NCBI GenBank assembly: GCA_018712125.1
Contig: DVHM01000109.1
Location: forward strand, 1-13,322
Direction of reading: 5' to 3'
Source of the DNA: Pullilachnospira_A gallistercoris
GTDB lineage: Bacteria > Bacillota > Clostridia > Lachnospirales > Lachnospiraceae
Length of the DNA stretch: 13,322 nucleotides
The notes beneath the pieces were generated by a model. It saw only the letters and a program-made list of their open reading frames with translations, was not told where the DNA came from and made no database searches. The first letter of the stretch is position 1. Every line of letters starts with the position of its first letter. The position numbers were made by a program, and so were the translations under genes. This document shows positions 1 through 6,785 of the stretch, piece by piece.

Positions 1-972
1 GAGACCAGCAGCCGTCTGAAAGATCTGGGCGTGCCCGGACTGGTCATGGCGGACGGCCCTGCGGGACTGCGCTTAAGCCCCATGTACAAGTGGGTAAACG
101 GCGAGGCGAAGAGTTCCGGAGGATTCGACAACTTTATCGAGCTGATGGACGAGAATGAACTGAAGATGATGGCATCTATGATGCCTCAGCCCTCCGAGGA
201 GGAGCAGAAGGCTCCCTACAACTATCAGTACTGTATCGCGATCCCCATCGGCACGGCTCTGGCTCAGGCGTGGAATCCCGAGGCCTGCCAGACCTGCGGA
301 GATATCGTGGGCGAGGAGATGGAGATGTTCGGCGTACATATGTGGCTGGCTCCCGCTATGAACATTCATCGTTCCCCTCTCTGCGGACGTGACTTCGAGT
401 ATTATTCCGAGGATCCGCTGGTAAGCGGCTGCGCGGCTGCGGCCATCACGAAGGGGGTACAGGCTCACAAGGGCTGCGCGACCACCATCAAGCACTTCTG
501 CTGCAACAATCAGGAGACCAACCGTTTCCTGTCCAACAGCGTGGTCAGCGAGAGAGCAATGCGTGAGATTTACCTGAAGGGATTTGAGATCTGCGTGAAG
601 ACTTCTCAGCCCCATGCGCTGATGAGCTCCTACAACCTGGTAAATGGAGAGCATACCTGCAACACGAAGGATATCCAGACCTGCGCGCTGAGAGACGAGT
701 GGGGATATGAGGGCGTGGTCATGACGGACTGGCTGGTAACGAGATCCATGGGAGATTCCATGAGCGGAACCGAGAACACGAACAAGTATAGCAAGGCTTC
801 CGCGGCAGGATGTGTGAAGGCCGGAAATGATATCACGATGCCGGGCGGAGAGGAAGACTTCGCGGATATCATGGATGCCCTGTCCAACCCGCAGCATCCT
901 TACGCCCTGACCAGAGCGGAACTGCAGACCTGTGCCAAGAGAGTGCTGGGCAGCGTCCTGAAACTGGCTTAG
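1..972 (+). CDS. Glycoside hydrolase family 3 beta-glycosidase, C-terminal part (5' end outside window)
   Basis: The frame is open from base 1 and reads into a GH3 catalytic TIM-barrel domain, so the start lies upstream. Visible GH3 landmarks, counted from base 1, are VMADGPAGLRL (about 15-25), GRDFEYYSEDP, TIKHFCCNNQE, MSSYNLVNG, and GVVMTDW, whose Asp at codon 727-729 (residue 243) is the expected catalytic nucleophile. The protein stops about 80 residues after this Asp, with no alpha/beta sandwich or fibronectin-like domain behind it. GH3 enzymes normally carry those domains C-terminally, so this one is probably of the domain-swapped type, with the sandwich domain first, as known from some rumen and gut Clostridia. 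The family hydrolyses beta-glucosides or related oligosaccharides by a retaining mechanism. No signal peptide can be judged. The exact substrate is unknown. Confidence 0.9.
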   Translation, partial: ETSSRLKDLGVPGLVMADGPAGLRLSPMYKWVNGEAKSSGGFDNFIELMDENELKMMASMMPQPSEEEQKAPYNYQYCIAIPIGTALAQAWNPEACQTCGDIVGEEMEMFGVHMWLAPAMNIHRSPLCGRDFEYYSEDPLVSGCAAAAITKGVQAHKGCATTIKHFCCNNQETNRFLSNSVVSERAMREIYLKGFEICVKTSQPHALMSSYNLVNGEHTCNTKDIQTCALRDEWGYEGVVMTDWLVTRSMGDSMSGTENTNKYSKASAAGCVKAGNDITMPGGEEDFADIMDALSNPQHPYALTRAELQTCAKRVLGSVLKLA

Positions 973-995
973 GAGAGATTCACGTCAGTAAACGG

Positions 996-1028
996 CGGCA
1001 AATTTCCGACAGATTTCAGAATTTGCCG
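996..1028. repeat. 9-bp inverted repeat behind the GH3 gene
   Basis: CGGCAAATT (996-1004) and AATTTGCCG (1020-1028) are perfectly complementary across a 15-nt loop. No T-run follows, so it is a poor intrinsic terminator. It lies just upstream of the next promoter and could be an operator or a weak RNA 3' end. Confidence 0.3.
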
Positions 1029-1029
1029 G

Positions 1030-1058
1030 TAGATTTCCCCCGGAGGGAATGGTATAAT
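1030..1058 (+). promoter_or_regulatory. Extended -10 promoter of the 73-aa protein gene
   Basis: A perfect TATAAT at 1053-1058 is preceded by TG plus one base (1050-1052), the extended -10 form. The -35 candidate TAGATT (1030-1035) is 17 bp away and matches only half of TTGACA. Transcription should begin near 1065, about 45 nt before the start codon. Confidence 0.55.
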
Positions 1059-1109
1059 GAAGAAAGTAACCCGACGGTTTGAAAAACAGGAAAGAATGAG
1101 GTAACAAGT

Positions 1110-1331
1110 ATGGCAAAGTACAATCTTGACACACCGGTAAAGGATCTGATCGCGACCCCGGAGACCAATGAAGTGCTGAAGGAAGTGCTTCCGGATCTGA
1201 TGAATGGTCCGATGGTTGGAATGGTAAAGGATCTGCCCATGTCCTTCAAGCAGATTTTGAAGTTTGCCAACGGACAGATTCCTGACGAGAAAGTGCAGGA
1301 GCTGGAGCAGAAACTGGCCGAGTTGGGCTGA
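1110..1331 (+). CDS. Small helical protein of unknown function (73 aa)
   Basis: ATG 1110 is preceded by GAGGT (1098-1102) at 7-nt spacing and by its own extended -10 promoter; a terminator-like hairpin follows, so this is a free-standing small gene. The product has no signal peptide and no membrane segment. It opens with a DTPVKDLIATPETNEVLKE stretch, has a central PMVGMVKDLPMSF segment, and ends in a charged helix (DEKVQELEQKLAEL), so it is probably all-helical and cytoplasmic. From memory, similar 60-70 residue domains occur in Clostridia as C-terminal appendages of carbohydrate-active or other enzymes; this recollection is unverified. Its position directly after a GH3 gene fits such a link but does not prove it. 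The function is unknown. Confidence 0.75.
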   Translation: MAKYNLDTPVKDLIATPETNEVLKEVLPDLMNGPMVGMVKDLPMSFKQILKFANGQIPDEKVQELEQKLAELG

Positions 1332-1358
1332 CAGGCTGGAAGACAGAGAAGAAGAGAT

Positions 1359-1396
1359 GCGGCGGTACGGCGGTCAGTGGCTGTGCCGCCGCTTTT
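1359..1396 (+). terminator. Intrinsic terminator after the 73-aa gene
   Basis: GCGGCGGTAC (1359-1368) pairs with GTGCCGCCGC (1383-1392) as a 10-bp GC-rich stem with one G-T wobble and a 14-nt loop. A short TTTT (1393-1396) follows. The stem is strong but the T-tract is short. Confidence 0.6.
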
Positions 1397-1474
1397 GCTG
1401 TGCCCGGGATTTCGGCAGCGGTTTGATATCCCGGAAATTTGAGATCCCGTCTTCAGGGATAGGAGGAAAAGGCG

Positions 1475-2221
1475 TTGATAAAATATATTCTGTTTGATCT
1501 GGATGATACCCTGTTTGATTTTCAGAAGGCGGAGCGGCTGGCGTTGTCCCGTACATTGAAAGAGCTGGGGATTGAGCCTGAAGAGAAGATCCTGAGACGC
1601 TACAATGAGTTGAACCTTGCCCAGTGGAAACGGCTGGAGCGGGGCGAGCTTACCCTGGATCAGGTAAAGACCGAGCGCTACCGTCTGCTGTTCGGGGAGC
1701 TGGGGATTGAGGAATCTCCGAAGAAAGCCACGGCGATCTATGAGAAGTTTTTGAGCACGGGGCATTTTTTCATAGAGGGAGCGCCGGAACTGCTGGAGAC
1801 GCTGGCGCCCCGCTATCATCTCTACCTGGTGTCCAACGGGACGCCTCATGTGCAGCACGGACGTCTGGCCAGTTCGGGGATTGAACACTATTTTGACGGC
1901 ATCTTTATCTCTCAGGAGATCGGGTACAAGAAACCGGACCGGGAATTTTTTGACTGGTGTTTTGCCAGAATTCCAGGGTTTTCCAGGGATGCGGCAGTCA
2001 TTGTGGGGGACAGCCTGACCTCCGATATCCAGGGCGGGAAAAATGCGGGTATCCGTACCGTCTGGTTTCATCCCCTTTGGAATGGCGCATCCCGGCAGAC
2101 ATCCGGGGAGGGAGAACTGGCGCGGATTCAGCCGGATGAGACCATCGAGCGGCTCGCCGATCTGCCGGCTCTGCTGAGAGCCATGGATAGCGGCGGTCCC
2201 CGAGGCAGCCTCAAAAGATGA
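1475..2221 (+). CDS. yjjG: HAD-superfamily nucleotidase, YjjG type
   Basis: The start is TTG 1475, set by a perfect AGGAGG (1461-1466) 8 nt upstream; no ATG fits better. The 248-aa product shows all HAD motifs: DLDDT at 8-12 (Asp8 nucleophile, Asp10 acid/base), SNGT at 120-123, GYKKPD at 150-155 with the motif III lysine, and GDSLTSD at 178-184 with the magnesium-binding aspartates. The spacing, a helical C1 cap between motifs I and II, and the VGDSLTSDIQGG..AGI..VW pattern are those of the YjjG group. This group dephosphorylates pyrimidine nucleoside monophosphates, including non-canonical ones, and is thought to cleanse nucleotide pools. Location is cytoplasmic. The GDPD gene follows after 30 nt, so the two may be co-transcribed. 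The last 35 residues or so are not conserved in a way I recognise. Confidence 0.87.
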   Translation: MIKYILFDLDDTLFDFQKAERLALSRTLKELGIEPEEKILRRYNELNLAQWKRLERGELTLDQVKTERYRLLFGELGIEESPKKATAIYEKFLSTGHFFIEGAPELLETLAPRYHLYLVSNGTPHVQHGRLASSGIEHYFDGIFISQEIGYKKPDREFFDWCFARIPGFSRDAAVIVGDSLTSDIQGGKNAGIRTVWFHPLWNGASRQTSGEGELARIQPDETIERLADLPALLRAMDSGGPRGSLKR

Positions 2222-2251
2222 ACAGCTAAAAGACGGAGGAGAGAAAGAGAG

Positions 2252-3094
2252 ATGAAGATACTGATGATGATTCTGCTGATACTGTTGGTATCGGCGGTAG
2301 TGCTCGCGGTTTTGTATCTGCTTGCGGTTATGCCCAGAATGACCAACCGGGCGGATATCCGTCCTTTTCTCGGGAGGCTCTACGCCCACCGGGGACTTCA
2401 CGACAATGCTTCCGACGCCCCGGAAAATTCGCTGGCGGCTTTTCGAAAAGCGGTGGAAAAGGGATTCGGCATCGAGCTGGACGTGCAGCTTACAAAGGAT
2501 CTGGTGCCGGTGGTCTTTCACGATTTTACTCTGAAGCGGGTCTGCGGTGTGGACAAGAAGGTCAGGGAGCTGACCTTTGATCAGCTTCAGGAACTGCGGC
2601 TGTGCGGATCCGATCAGAGGATTCCCTCCTTTGACCAGGTGCTTCGGCTGGTAAAAGGGCGTGTGCCGCTGATCATCGAGTATAAGATCGAGGCGTTGGA
2701 TACCCGGGTGTGCGAGCTGGGGGACCGGCTGCTCTCGGATTATCCCGGAGCATACTGCATGGAATCCTTCAATCCGCTGGGAGTATGGTGGTATAAGCGT
2801 CATCGGAAGGAGGTTTTTCGGGGGATTCTCTCGGATAACTATGTGAAGAACGGAGATCGGGCGTTCCCGGCGATTTTCTATGAGATTCTCCACAATATGC
2901 TGTTTAATTTTCTGGCAAAGCCGGATTTTATCGCTTACAACTGCAGACATTATAAGGACACCGCCCGGCTGATCTGCCGTAACCTCTACCGGGCTCCGGC
3001 GGTGGCCTGGACCATCAAGAGTCAGCGGGAACTGGAGGAGCGAAGAGCGGACTTTGATCTGTTTATCTTTGACAGTTTTGTGCCGGAGATCTGA
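2252..3094 (+). CDS. Membrane-anchored glycerophosphodiester phosphodiesterase
   Basis: ATG 2252 has a CGGAGGAG site (2234-2241) about 10 nt upstream. Residues 3-27 form one hydrophobic segment, a membrane anchor. The GDPD domain follows: AHRG at 45-48 (His46), PENS at 57-60, ELDV at 75-78 (Glu75 and Asp77), FHD at 89-91 (His90), and LIIEYK at 140-145 (Glu143). In this family the two histidines act as acid and base, and the three acidic residues bind the metal. It should hydrolyse glycerophosphodiesters, possibly from phospholipid or teichoic acid turnover, to glycerol-3-phosphate and an alcohol. The length of 280 aa suits a single-TM GDPD. An outward-facing catalytic domain is likely but not shown. 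It lies 30 nt behind the nucleotidase gene and probably shares its transcript. Confidence 0.88.
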   Translation: MKILMMILLILLVSAVVLAVLYLLAVMPRMTNRADIRPFLGRLYAHRGLHDNASDAPENSLAAFRKAVEKGFGIELDVQLTKDLVPVVFHDFTLKRVCGVDKKVRELTFDQLQELRLCGSDQRIPSFDQVLRLVKGRVPLIIEYKIEALDTRVCELGDRLLSDYPGAYCMESFNPLGVWWYKRHRKEVFRGILSDNYVKNGDRAFPAIFYEILHNMLFNFLAKPDFIAYNCRHYKDTARLICRNLYRAPAVAWTIKSQRELEERRADFDLFIFDSFVPEI

Positions 3095-3095
3095 G

Positions 3096-3140
3096 GAAAA
3101 AGACGGCGGGGCAGACCCCGGCAGGTTTCTTACGTTTTTC
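3096..3140 (+). terminator. Possible terminator between GDPD and vanR-like genes
   Basis: A small GC hairpin, CGGGG-CAGA-CCCCG (3107-3120), is framed by an A-run (3097-3101) and a T-run (3135-3139) that can pair outside it. The T-run is about 15 nt past the GC stem, so efficiency is doubtful. Confidence 0.35.
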
Positions 3141-3160
3141 TGACAAATACTCCGCTGTGG

Positions 3161-3189
3161 TTGCCGGGAAGGGAGGAGTGGTGTACACT
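3161..3189 (+). promoter_or_regulatory. Candidate promoter of the VanRS-like operon
   Basis: TTGCCG (3161-3166) and TACACT (3184-3189) are separated by 17 bp, ending 29 nt before the regulator start codon. The matches are 4/6 and 4/6. No clear VanR-type repeat could be defined here by eye. Confidence 0.4.
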
Positions 3190-3218
3190 GGTGCTGACGG
3201 GGAGGAGAAAAGGACGTT

Positions 3219-3938
3219 ATGGGCGAGAAGATACTGGTTGTGGATGATGAGAAGGAGATCGCGGATCTGGTGGAGCTGTACCTGAAAAATGAGGGCTTTA
3301 CGGTCTGCAAATTTTATAACGGCACGGAGGCGCTGGAGTGCGTAGATCATGAGGAGATCAGCCTGGCGATTCTGGATGTGATGCTGCCGGATATGGATGG
3401 GTTTACCATATGCCGGAAGATCCGGGAAAAATATTTTTTCCCGGTCATCATGCTGACAGCCAAGATGGAGAGCCAGGACAAGATTACCGGGCTGACCCTG
3501 GGGGCGGACGACTATGTGACGAAGCCCTTTCATCCGCTGGAGCTGGTGGCCCGGGTCAAGACGCAGCTGCGGCGCTACCGCCGCTACAACCGGGAGGACA
3601 TCGCCAGGCAGCAGAAGGATGCAAAGCCGCAGGAAGTTCAGGAATATGACATCCGGGGCCTGTGGATCTCCCAGGAGACTCACGAGTGCACCTTAAACGG
3701 TCAGGAGATCGCGCTGACGCCCATAGAGTTCCGCATCCTCTGGTATCTGTGCTGCCATCAGGGCAAAGTGGTCCCCTCGGAGGAGCTCTACGAGCAGGTG
3801 TGGGGAGAAAAGTACCTGGATTCCAACAATACCGTCATGGCCCATATCGCCAGGCTGCGGGAGAAACTGTCCGAGCCGGCGAGGAAACCGAACTATATCA
3901 AGACCGTGTGGGGAGTGGGATACAAGATTGAACCTTAG
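3219..3938 (+). CDS. VanR-like response regulator (OmpR family)
   Basis: ATG 3219 follows a GGGGAGGAG-type ribosome site. The 239-aa product has a receiver domain (about 4-118) with the acidic pair Asp9/Asp10, phospho-acceptor Asp53 in LAILDVMLPD, Thr80 and Lys102 in TKPF, and an OmpR winged helix (about 148-239) ending in TVWGVGYKIEP. The segments VVDDEKEIADLVELYLKNEG and GLTLGADDYVTKPFHPLEL strongly resemble the VanR subgroup. It should be phosphorylated by the kinase encoded next, which overlaps it, and then bind promoter DNA. VanR-like proteins are common in Clostridia without any glycopeptide-resistance genes, and no vanH, vanA or vanX homologue is visible here. A cell-envelope signal is the natural guess; target genes are not identified. 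Confidence 0.93.
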   Translation: MGEKILVVDDEKEIADLVELYLKNEGFTVCKFYNGTEALECVDHEEISLAILDVMLPDMDGFTICRKIREKYFFPVIMLTAKMESQDKITGLTLGADDYVTKPFHPLELVARVKTQLRRYRRYNREDIARQQKDAKPQEVQEYDIRGLWISQETHECTLNGQEIALTPIEFRILWYLCCHQGKVVPSEELYEQVWGEKYLDSNNTVMAHIARLREKLSEPARKPNYIKTVWGVGYKIEP

Positions 3939-5055
3939 AGAGATGAAACGGAAACATTTTGTGGAGACGCCGCTGAGCAAGCGGATCTTCCGGAATTACT
4001 GTATTGTGCTTGCGGCTTACGCCCTGGTGATGGTCGCCATGGCCTATCTGGCCTACAATGTCCTTCAGGGGCGGATCTGGTGGCCGACGGATCCCCTGTG
4101 GCCGATTCTGCACTGGCTGGACGACAATGTGATGCTGGTGGGAGTCATCGTCTGCCTGCTGGGATGGCTGGTTATTACACTCTGGTTTGAGGCTCTGACC
4201 CTGCGCTACCTGCACGAGACTGTGCGTGCTTCCCGGCAGCTGGCCAGCCGGCTGGAGGAGCCCATCGTACTGCCGGCTGCCATGAAGGAGATTCAGGATG
4301 AGCTCAACGGTGTGCGGGAGCGGACCCAGCGCAGCGCCTACCTGGCAAAGGAGGCGGAGCAGCGGAAAAACGATCTGATTGTGTATCTGGCCCACGACCT
4401 GAAGACGCCGCTGACCAGCGTGATCGGCTATCTGACGCTCTTGAGCGACGAGCCGGATCTGACGCCGGAAATGCGGGCAAAATATACGGGGATTGCCTTG
4501 GACAAGGCCCAGCGGCTGGAAACCCTGATCAATGAATTTTTTGAGATTGCCCGGTTCAACCTTACCACCATGCAGCTGGAGGTAACCCGGATTGATCTTA
4601 CCATGCTGCTGGAGCAGCTGGCCAGCGAGTTCCTGCCGATCTTAAAAGAGAAAAATCTCACGTTGAAGAGCGCCATAGAACCCGGTGTTTCCCTGGTGTG
4701 TGATCCGGACAAGCTGGAGCGGGTGTTTGACAATCTGCTTCGGAACGCCATCAATTACAGTTATCCGGACAGCGAGATCACATTGTCCATGAACAGATCC
4801 GGGAGCGGGCAGGAGATCGTGATCCGCCTGAAAAATCACGGGCGGACCATCGCGAAGGAGAAGCTGTCCCACATTTTTGAACAGTTTTACCGGCTGGATT
4901 CCTCCCGTTCCACCGCCACCGGCGGCGCCGGGCTGGGGCTGGCCATCGCCAAAGAGATCGTGGAACTTCACGGCGGCACCATCACGGCGGCAAGCGAGCA
5001 GGAGACGATCCTGTTTACCGTGACGCTGCCTCTGGAAAACGTCAGAAATTCGTAA
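3928..5055 (+). CDS. VanS-like sensor histidine kinase
   Basis: The start is probably TTG 3928, overlapping the regulator's end by 11 nt and preceded by a GGAGTGGGA site; ATG 3943 is an alternative with a poorer site. The 375-aa product has two membrane segments (about 24-46 and 68-90) enclosing a short outer loop of about 20 residues, then a coiled linker. It then shows the HisKA motif YLAHDLKTPLTS with phospho-acceptor His156, an N box (NLLRNAINYSYP, Asn273), and a G box (GGAGLGLAIAKE, about 332-343). The H-box region closely matches VanS kinases. The tiny extracellular loop suggests sensing at or within the membrane. It acts with the preceding response regulator. A strong terminator follows the gene, so the operon is regulator plus kinase. 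Confidence 0.92.
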   Translation: MNLREMKRKHFVETPLSKRIFRNYCIVLAAYALVMVAMAYLAYNVLQGRIWWPTDPLWPILHWLDDNVMLVGVIVCLLGWLVITLWFEALTLRYLHETVRASRQLASRLEEPIVLPAAMKEIQDELNGVRERTQRSAYLAKEAEQRKNDLIVYLAHDLKTPLTSVIGYLTLLSDEPDLTPEMRAKYTGIALDKAQRLETLINEFFEIARFNLTTMQLEVTRIDLTMLLEQLASEFLPILKEKNLTLKSAIEPGVSLVCDPDKLERVFDNLLRNAINYSYPDSEITLSMNRSGSGQEIVIRLKNHGRTIAKEKLSHIFEQFYRLDSSRSTATGGAGLGLAIAKEIVELHGGTITAASEQETILFTVTLPLENVRNS

Positions 5056-5087
5056 GTTTTTTACAAGAGAAAACGGAAGAACAGAAC

Positions 5088-5126
5088 ATCCCTTTCTGAT
5101 AGCATAGGATCAGGAAGGGATTTTTT
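5088..5126 (+). terminator. Strong intrinsic terminator of the VanRS-like operon
   Basis: Two 13-nt arms (5088-5100 and 5109-5121) pair fully with one G-T wobble around an 8-nt loop (5101-5108). The hairpin is followed immediately by a run of six T (5121-5126). This is a textbook rho-independent terminator. Confidence 0.9.
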
Positions 5127-5171
5127 GTGTGCAATAATCCCAAAACCACAGACAGGAGGAGTGAAGGAGAG

Positions 5172-6056
5172 ATGGCACAGACAAAGATTGTGAGAAAGGG
5201 ACAGGGGAGAAGAAAAAGAAGGAGAAGGGCGAGAATGAAAAAAATGCTTCTGGTAATGGTATTGCTGGCGCTGCTGGTGACAGGGATCCGTCTCGCGGGA
5301 AATCTCGCGGCGGGATTCGGTAATTCCGGAAATGGCGGAGAGGTTTCGGCGCCAGAGAAACTGGAGGACAGCGAAGTGCGGCAGCGTCTGCAGCAGTTGG
5401 CCGAGCAGTATGAGGATTACCGGGAGATCTATGAACATATGGATGAGTACCCCATCAAACTGCTGGCGGCGCTCTGCAACAATGAGGAGATGCTGGATTT
5501 CGTGAAGGGATATCTGGATTCCGACGGGAGTGTGACCGGTGGATTCAGCCTTCTGGAGCTGGCGGAGGAGCACCCTGTGATTCTTCAGTGGGACAAGCGC
5601 TGGGGTTACGCGCCCTACGGGGACAGCGATATCGGCATGGCGGGCTGTGCGCCCACCTGCCTCTCAATGGTCATTCTTCAACTGACGAAGGACAGCAGTG
5701 CGACGCCGGATAAGGTGGCGGATTACGCCATGGAAAACGGTTACTATCTGGAGGGAACCGGAACAGCCTGGAGCCTGATGACGGAGGGCGGGATCGCTTT
5801 TCAGGTGGAGGGGGAGGAGATCCCTCTGGATGAGGGGCGGATTGACCAGGCCCTCTCCCAGGGACATCCGGTGGTATTGAGCCTTCGGCCGGGAGATTTT
5901 ACCACGGAAGGTCATTTTATTGTGCTGGTGGAAAAGCAGGATGGCGGCTATGTGGTGCGGGATCCCAACAGCAGAGTAAGAAGTCAGAAACTGTGGGATT
6001 ACGGGACCCTGGAACCCCAGATCAAGAATCTGTGGGAATTTCAGCGGATTTCCTGA
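5172..6056 (+). CDS. Membrane-anchored C39-like cysteine peptidase
   Basis: The frame is open from GTG 5127, but that codon abuts the terminator T-run; ATG 5172, behind AGGAGGA (5154-5160), is preferred, giving 294 aa. ATG 5235 is a further option. A very basic stretch (KGQGRRKRRRRARMKK) precedes a hydrophobic anchor at about 23-40, so the rest should lie outside the cell. A charged helical region follows, then a C39_2-type papain-like domain (about 130-290). Its opening ILQWDKRWGYAPYG is typical. The likely catalytic triad is Cys159 in GMAGCAPT, His248 in EGHF and Asp264 in VRDPNS. The family cleaves peptides; the substrate here is unknown. It lies just after the VanS-like kinase but behind a terminator, so co-transcription would need read-through. 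No ABC-transporter domain is present, which argues against a bacteriocin exporter. Confidence 0.85.
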   Translation: MAQTKIVRKGQGRRKRRRRARMKKMLLVMVLLALLVTGIRLAGNLAAGFGNSGNGGEVSAPEKLEDSEVRQRLQQLAEQYEDYREIYEHMDEYPIKLLAALCNNEEMLDFVKGYLDSDGSVTGGFSLLELAEEHPVILQWDKRWGYAPYGDSDIGMAGCAPTCLSMVILQLTKDSSATPDKVADYAMENGYYLEGTGTAWSLMTEGGIAFQVEGEEIPLDEGRIDQALSQGHPVVLSLRPGDFTTEGHFIVLVEKQDGGYVVRDPNSRVRSQKLWDYGTLEPQIKNLWEFQRIS

Positions 6057-6067
6057 GCAATTTCCGT

Positions 6068-6084
6068 AAAATTTGCATAATTTT
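6068..6084. promoter_or_regulatory. AT-rich inverted repeat with a -10-like box upstream of rubrerythrin
   Basis: AAAATT (6068-6073) and AATTTT (6079-6084) form perfect arms around a 5-bp centre. CATAAT (6076-6081) inside it could be a -10 element, though no good -35 is seen. This might be a redox-regulator operator, but it does not match the PerR consensus well. Confidence 0.3.
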
Positions 6085-6153
6085 CCTGAAAAGCGCCCAT
6101 CCTTTTTTCTGAAAACATCTTTTTGAATTTTTGTGATGGAAGGAGAAAGACAG

Positions 6154-6762
6154 ATGGCAGTGGATTTTCGAAACAGTGAGACAAAGGACAATCTGATGCG
6201 GGCTTTTGCCGGGGAGAGCCAGGCGAGGAACCGTTATACTTTCGGCGCGGGCCAGGCGAAGAGGGAGAAGCAGGAGGTCATCTCCCGGGTGTTTCTCTAC
6301 ACGGCGGAGCAGGAGAAGGAGCACGCGGAAATTTTCTACAAGCATCTGAAGGAGCTGGCTGGGGAGACGATCCATGTGGACGGGGGTTACCCGGTGGATC
6401 TGACGGAGAATCTGGCAGAACTTTTGCGGATGGCTCAGCACAATGAATACGAGGAACACGACGATGTATATAAGAAATTTGGCGATAAGGCAAAGGAGGA
6501 GGGATTTGACGATGTGGCCCGGTCCTTCTACAACATCGCGGAGATCGAGAAGTTTCACGGGGACCGTTTCGGGAGATTCGCGGAATTTCTGGAGCAGAAC
6601 CGCCTCTATGTCTCCGATGTGAAGTGCGGGTGGATCTGCTTAAACTGCGGTTATATCTGCGAGTCGGACCAGGCGCCGAAGCGGTGCCCGGTCTGCGACC
6701 ACGATCAGGGATATTTCATCCGCCTGGAGCTTTCGCCCTTCGCGGACAGCACGGGAAAATGA
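6154..6762 (+). CDS. rbr: Rubrerythrin
   Basis: ATG 6154 is chosen over in-frame starts at 6133 and 6136 because GGAAGGAG (6138-6145) lies 8 nt upstream of it. The 202-aa product is a full-length rubrerythrin. An N-terminal ferritin-like four-helix domain carries the diiron ligands in GES (Glu21), EKEHAE (ExxH, Glu54/His57), EYEEH (98-102) and EIEKFH (Glu130 to His135). A C-terminal rubredoxin-like iron site has CLNCG (Cys162, Cys165) and CPVC (Cys178, Cys181). In anaerobes rubrerythrin reduces hydrogen peroxide in the cytoplasm using electrons from rubredoxin or NADH-dependent reductases. The gene stands alone, convergent with the AraC gene. Nothing in it looks degenerate. Confidence 0.96.
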   Translation: MAVDFRNSETKDNLMRAFAGESQARNRYTFGAGQAKREKQEVISRVFLYTAEQEKEHAEIFYKHLKELAGETIHVDGGYPVDLTENLAELLRMAQHNEYEEHDDVYKKFGDKAKEEGFDDVARSFYNIAEIEKFHGDRFGRFAEFLEQNRLYVSDVKCGWICLNCGYICESDQAPKRCPVCDHDQGYFIRLELSPFADSTGK

Positions 6763-6765
6763 GAA

Positions 6766-6785
6766 GGCCGGTGGCAACGCCGGTC
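6766..6785. terminator. Short GNRA-loop hairpin between convergent genes
   Basis: GGCCGGTG (6766-6773) pairs with CGCCGGTC (6778-6785), with two G-T wobbles, around a GCAA tetraloop. It begins 4 nt past the rubrerythrin stop and overlaps the araC-type stop codon (6784-6786). No good T-tract follows on either strand, so it may terminate weakly or only stabilise RNA ends. Confidence 0.4.

Noticed and set aside
1016..3310. Long open frame on the minus strand across three plus-strand genes (764 aa)
   Set aside because: It runs antisense over a nucleotidase and a GDPD with intact motifs, and its translation has no recognisable protein features.
3219..5055. Vancomycin resistance locus
   Set aside because: Only the VanR/VanS-like regulators are present. 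No ligase, dehydrogenase, dipeptidase or VanY-type gene is seen, and such orphan pairs are common in Clostridia.
5127..5171. GTG 5127 as the start of the C39-like peptidase
   Set aside because: It sits immediately after the terminator T-run and has no ribosome site; ATG 5172 has AGGAGGA upstream.
5172..6056. Bacteriocin-processing ABC exporter based on the C39-like domain
   Set aside because: There is a single membrane anchor and no transporter or ATPase domain, and no small double-glycine peptide gene is visible nearby.
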